From Alteromonas sp. KUL106 (GTDB lineage Bacteria; Pseudomonadota; Gammaproteobacteria; Enterobacterales; Alteromonadaceae), in assembly GCF_009811415.1 (NCBI RefSeq), contig NZ_BLIG01000015.1, forward strand, positions 1 through 64,000: 64,000 bases of DNA, read 5' to 3'. The notes beneath the pieces were generated by a model. The model had not been told where the DNA came from and searched no databases. It saw only the letters and a program-made list of their open reading frames with translations. Shown one piece after another: positions 63,283 to 64,000 of this stretch (position 1 is its first letter; each line of letters starts with the position of its first letter). A program made the position numbers and the translations under genes.

Positions 63283-63289
63283 AAATGTT

Positions 63290-63889
63290 ATGAAACGTTC
63301 ACTAATTTCTATGATTGTTGCTACAACACTGACAACTGCAGCCTATGCAGGCGACATGGACACTGACAACAAGTGGGAAAAAGGAGCCAAAGACGCATGG
63401 ATTGATGGCAAAGCTGAGGCTACGCTGTTGTTCAATGGCAACCTAGATTCATTCGACATTAATACCGACGTTAAAGACGGTAATGTTGTGCTTACTGGTA
63501 AAGTCGACAATTCGGTCGATAAAAAACTTGCTGAAGAGCTTGTGGCGAATATAGATGGCGTAATGTCGGTCGATAACAAGCTAACCATCGTTTCTGACAA
63601 CGACATGGAAAGCGATGTGTCTGATGATATGGAAGAGACTGTTGATGAAGGCACGAGCGAACTTACCGACGCTAAAATTGCAACCGTCATCAAAACCCGA
63701 CTTCTGATGGACACTGATATTTCAGGTTTTGATATTGATGTTGATGTGGAAAATGGCGTAGTAATGCTGACCGGTGACGTTGATTCTGACGCTGAGCGCG
63801 ACCTGGCAGTTGAAATCGCCAAAAATGCGTCTGACGTAAAAGAGGTTAAAAGCGAGCTTCGTGTGGTTACTGAAACTGCAATGAACTAG
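63290..63889 (+). CDS. Periplasmic BON-domain protein
   Basis: 199 aa from ATG 63290 (AAAGGAG seven bases before). A signal peptide ends AAYA. Two BON domains (about 35-105 and 125-195; DINTDVKDGNVVLTGKVD, DIDVDVENGVVMLTGDVD) are joined by an acidic linker. The layout is like OsmY, a periplasmic envelope-stress protein. Monocistronic with a strong terminator. Confidence 0.9.
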   Translation: MKRSLISMIVATTLTTAAYAGDMDTDNKWEKGAKDAWIDGKAEATLLFNGNLDSFDINTDVKDGNVVLTGKVDNSVDKKLAEELVANIDGVMSVDNKLTIVSDNDMESDVSDDMEETVDEGTSELTDAKIATVIKTRLLMDTDISGFDIDVDVENGVVMLTGDVDSDAERDLAVEIAKNASDVKEVKSELRVVTETAMN

Positions 63890-63911
63890 GTACCTTTTCA
63901 CTAAACCATTC

Positions 63912-63936
63912 AAAAAGGGGCATTTGCCCCTTTTTT
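63912..63936 (+). terminator. Rho-independent terminator of the BON-domain gene
   Basis: AAAAAGGGGC (63912-63921) and GCCCCTTTTT (63926-63935) around ATTT, then T. The A-run before it also allows function on the other strand. Confidence 0.9.
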
Positions 63937-64000
63937 GTTAGGAACGCTGTTGCGTTAGCAAGCGCTGAAACAAACATCAACGGCCCTTCTGAGAGGGTAG

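Noticed and set aside
63343-63822. 159-residue Ser-rich frame opposite the BON-domain gene
   Set aside because: It is a mirror of the repetitive Asp/Val codons of the BON gene, with no ribosome site or family features; the same applies to the other long antisense frames in the window.

Overview
The window looks like chromosomal DNA of a marine gammaproteobacterium, most likely Alteromonas or a close relative. This is inferred from the protein families present: TonB receptors of the long TonB-Xanth-Caul type, a PEP-CTERM-type protein, a DctPQM-fed pectin/uronate cluster, PilJ-type sensors and a PhoX-like lipoprotein. GC is moderate, and genes 3745-9367 look more AT-rich than the rest. No rRNA, tRNA, insertion sequence or CRISPR array was seen.

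Layout. (1) 1-9367: a probable defence island with a truncated Fic protein, then hsdM, hsdS, an AAA/ABC-type ATPase and two HNH-nuclease-like proteins, all five overlapping by a few bases. A pentapeptide-repeat membrane protein follows. No hsdR is visible. (2) 9662-21513: housekeeping and stress genes: an Asp-nucleophile alpha/beta hydrolase, a histidine kinase/HD-GYP response regulator pair, catalase, nitroreductase, and a redox/carbonyl block (old yellow enzyme, YqhD, exported DJ-1-like protein) with a divergent LysR regulator. A small PstS-like protein and a zinc-ribbon protein follow. (3) 21718-33688: a chemoreceptor, an M1 aminopeptidase that has lost its catalytic domain in frame, a giant two-nuclease exoenzyme ending in a dockerin, a cohesin-like protein with a frameshifted PEP-CTERM tail, an orphan WYL (CapW/BrxR-like) regulator and a hybrid histidine kinase. 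(4) 33717-55523: a pectin utilisation locus. (5) 55800-59627: a PhoB-box-driven pair, a PhoX-like lipoprotein and a di-haem lipoprotein. (6) 59681-63936: a glycosyltransferase, a small membrane protein, a membrane-anchored EEP-fold protein and a BON-domain protein.

How the pectin locus works: pectin methylesterase, GH28 polygalacturonase, GH105 unsaturated galacturonyl hydrolase and a CE12 acetylesterase cut the polymer. A TonB receptor and a TRAP transporter probably bring products in. UxaC, a UxaB/UxuB-type reductase and UxaA convert galacturonate to 2-keto-3-deoxygluconate (KDG). KduI and KduD convert the unsaturated product to KDG. KdgK and Eda finish to pyruvate and glyceraldehyde 3-phosphate. 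Palindromes of the form TGCYACCGGTRGCA lie in front of each transcription unit except the CE12 gene, and a LacI-family regulator sits inside the locus, so it is probably one regulon.

Observations most worth a second look: the dockerin-bearing double nuclease beside a cohesin-like protein whose sorting signal is frameshifted by a three-copy heptanucleotide repeat; the M1 peptidase with its active-site domain removed in frame; the overlapping hsdMS-ATPase-HNH-HNH cassette; tandem copies of the kduI ribosome-binding-site/start unit; the PhoB-box ladder before the PhoX-like/di-haem pair; and a hairpin that buries the Shine-Dalgarno of the BON-domain gene.
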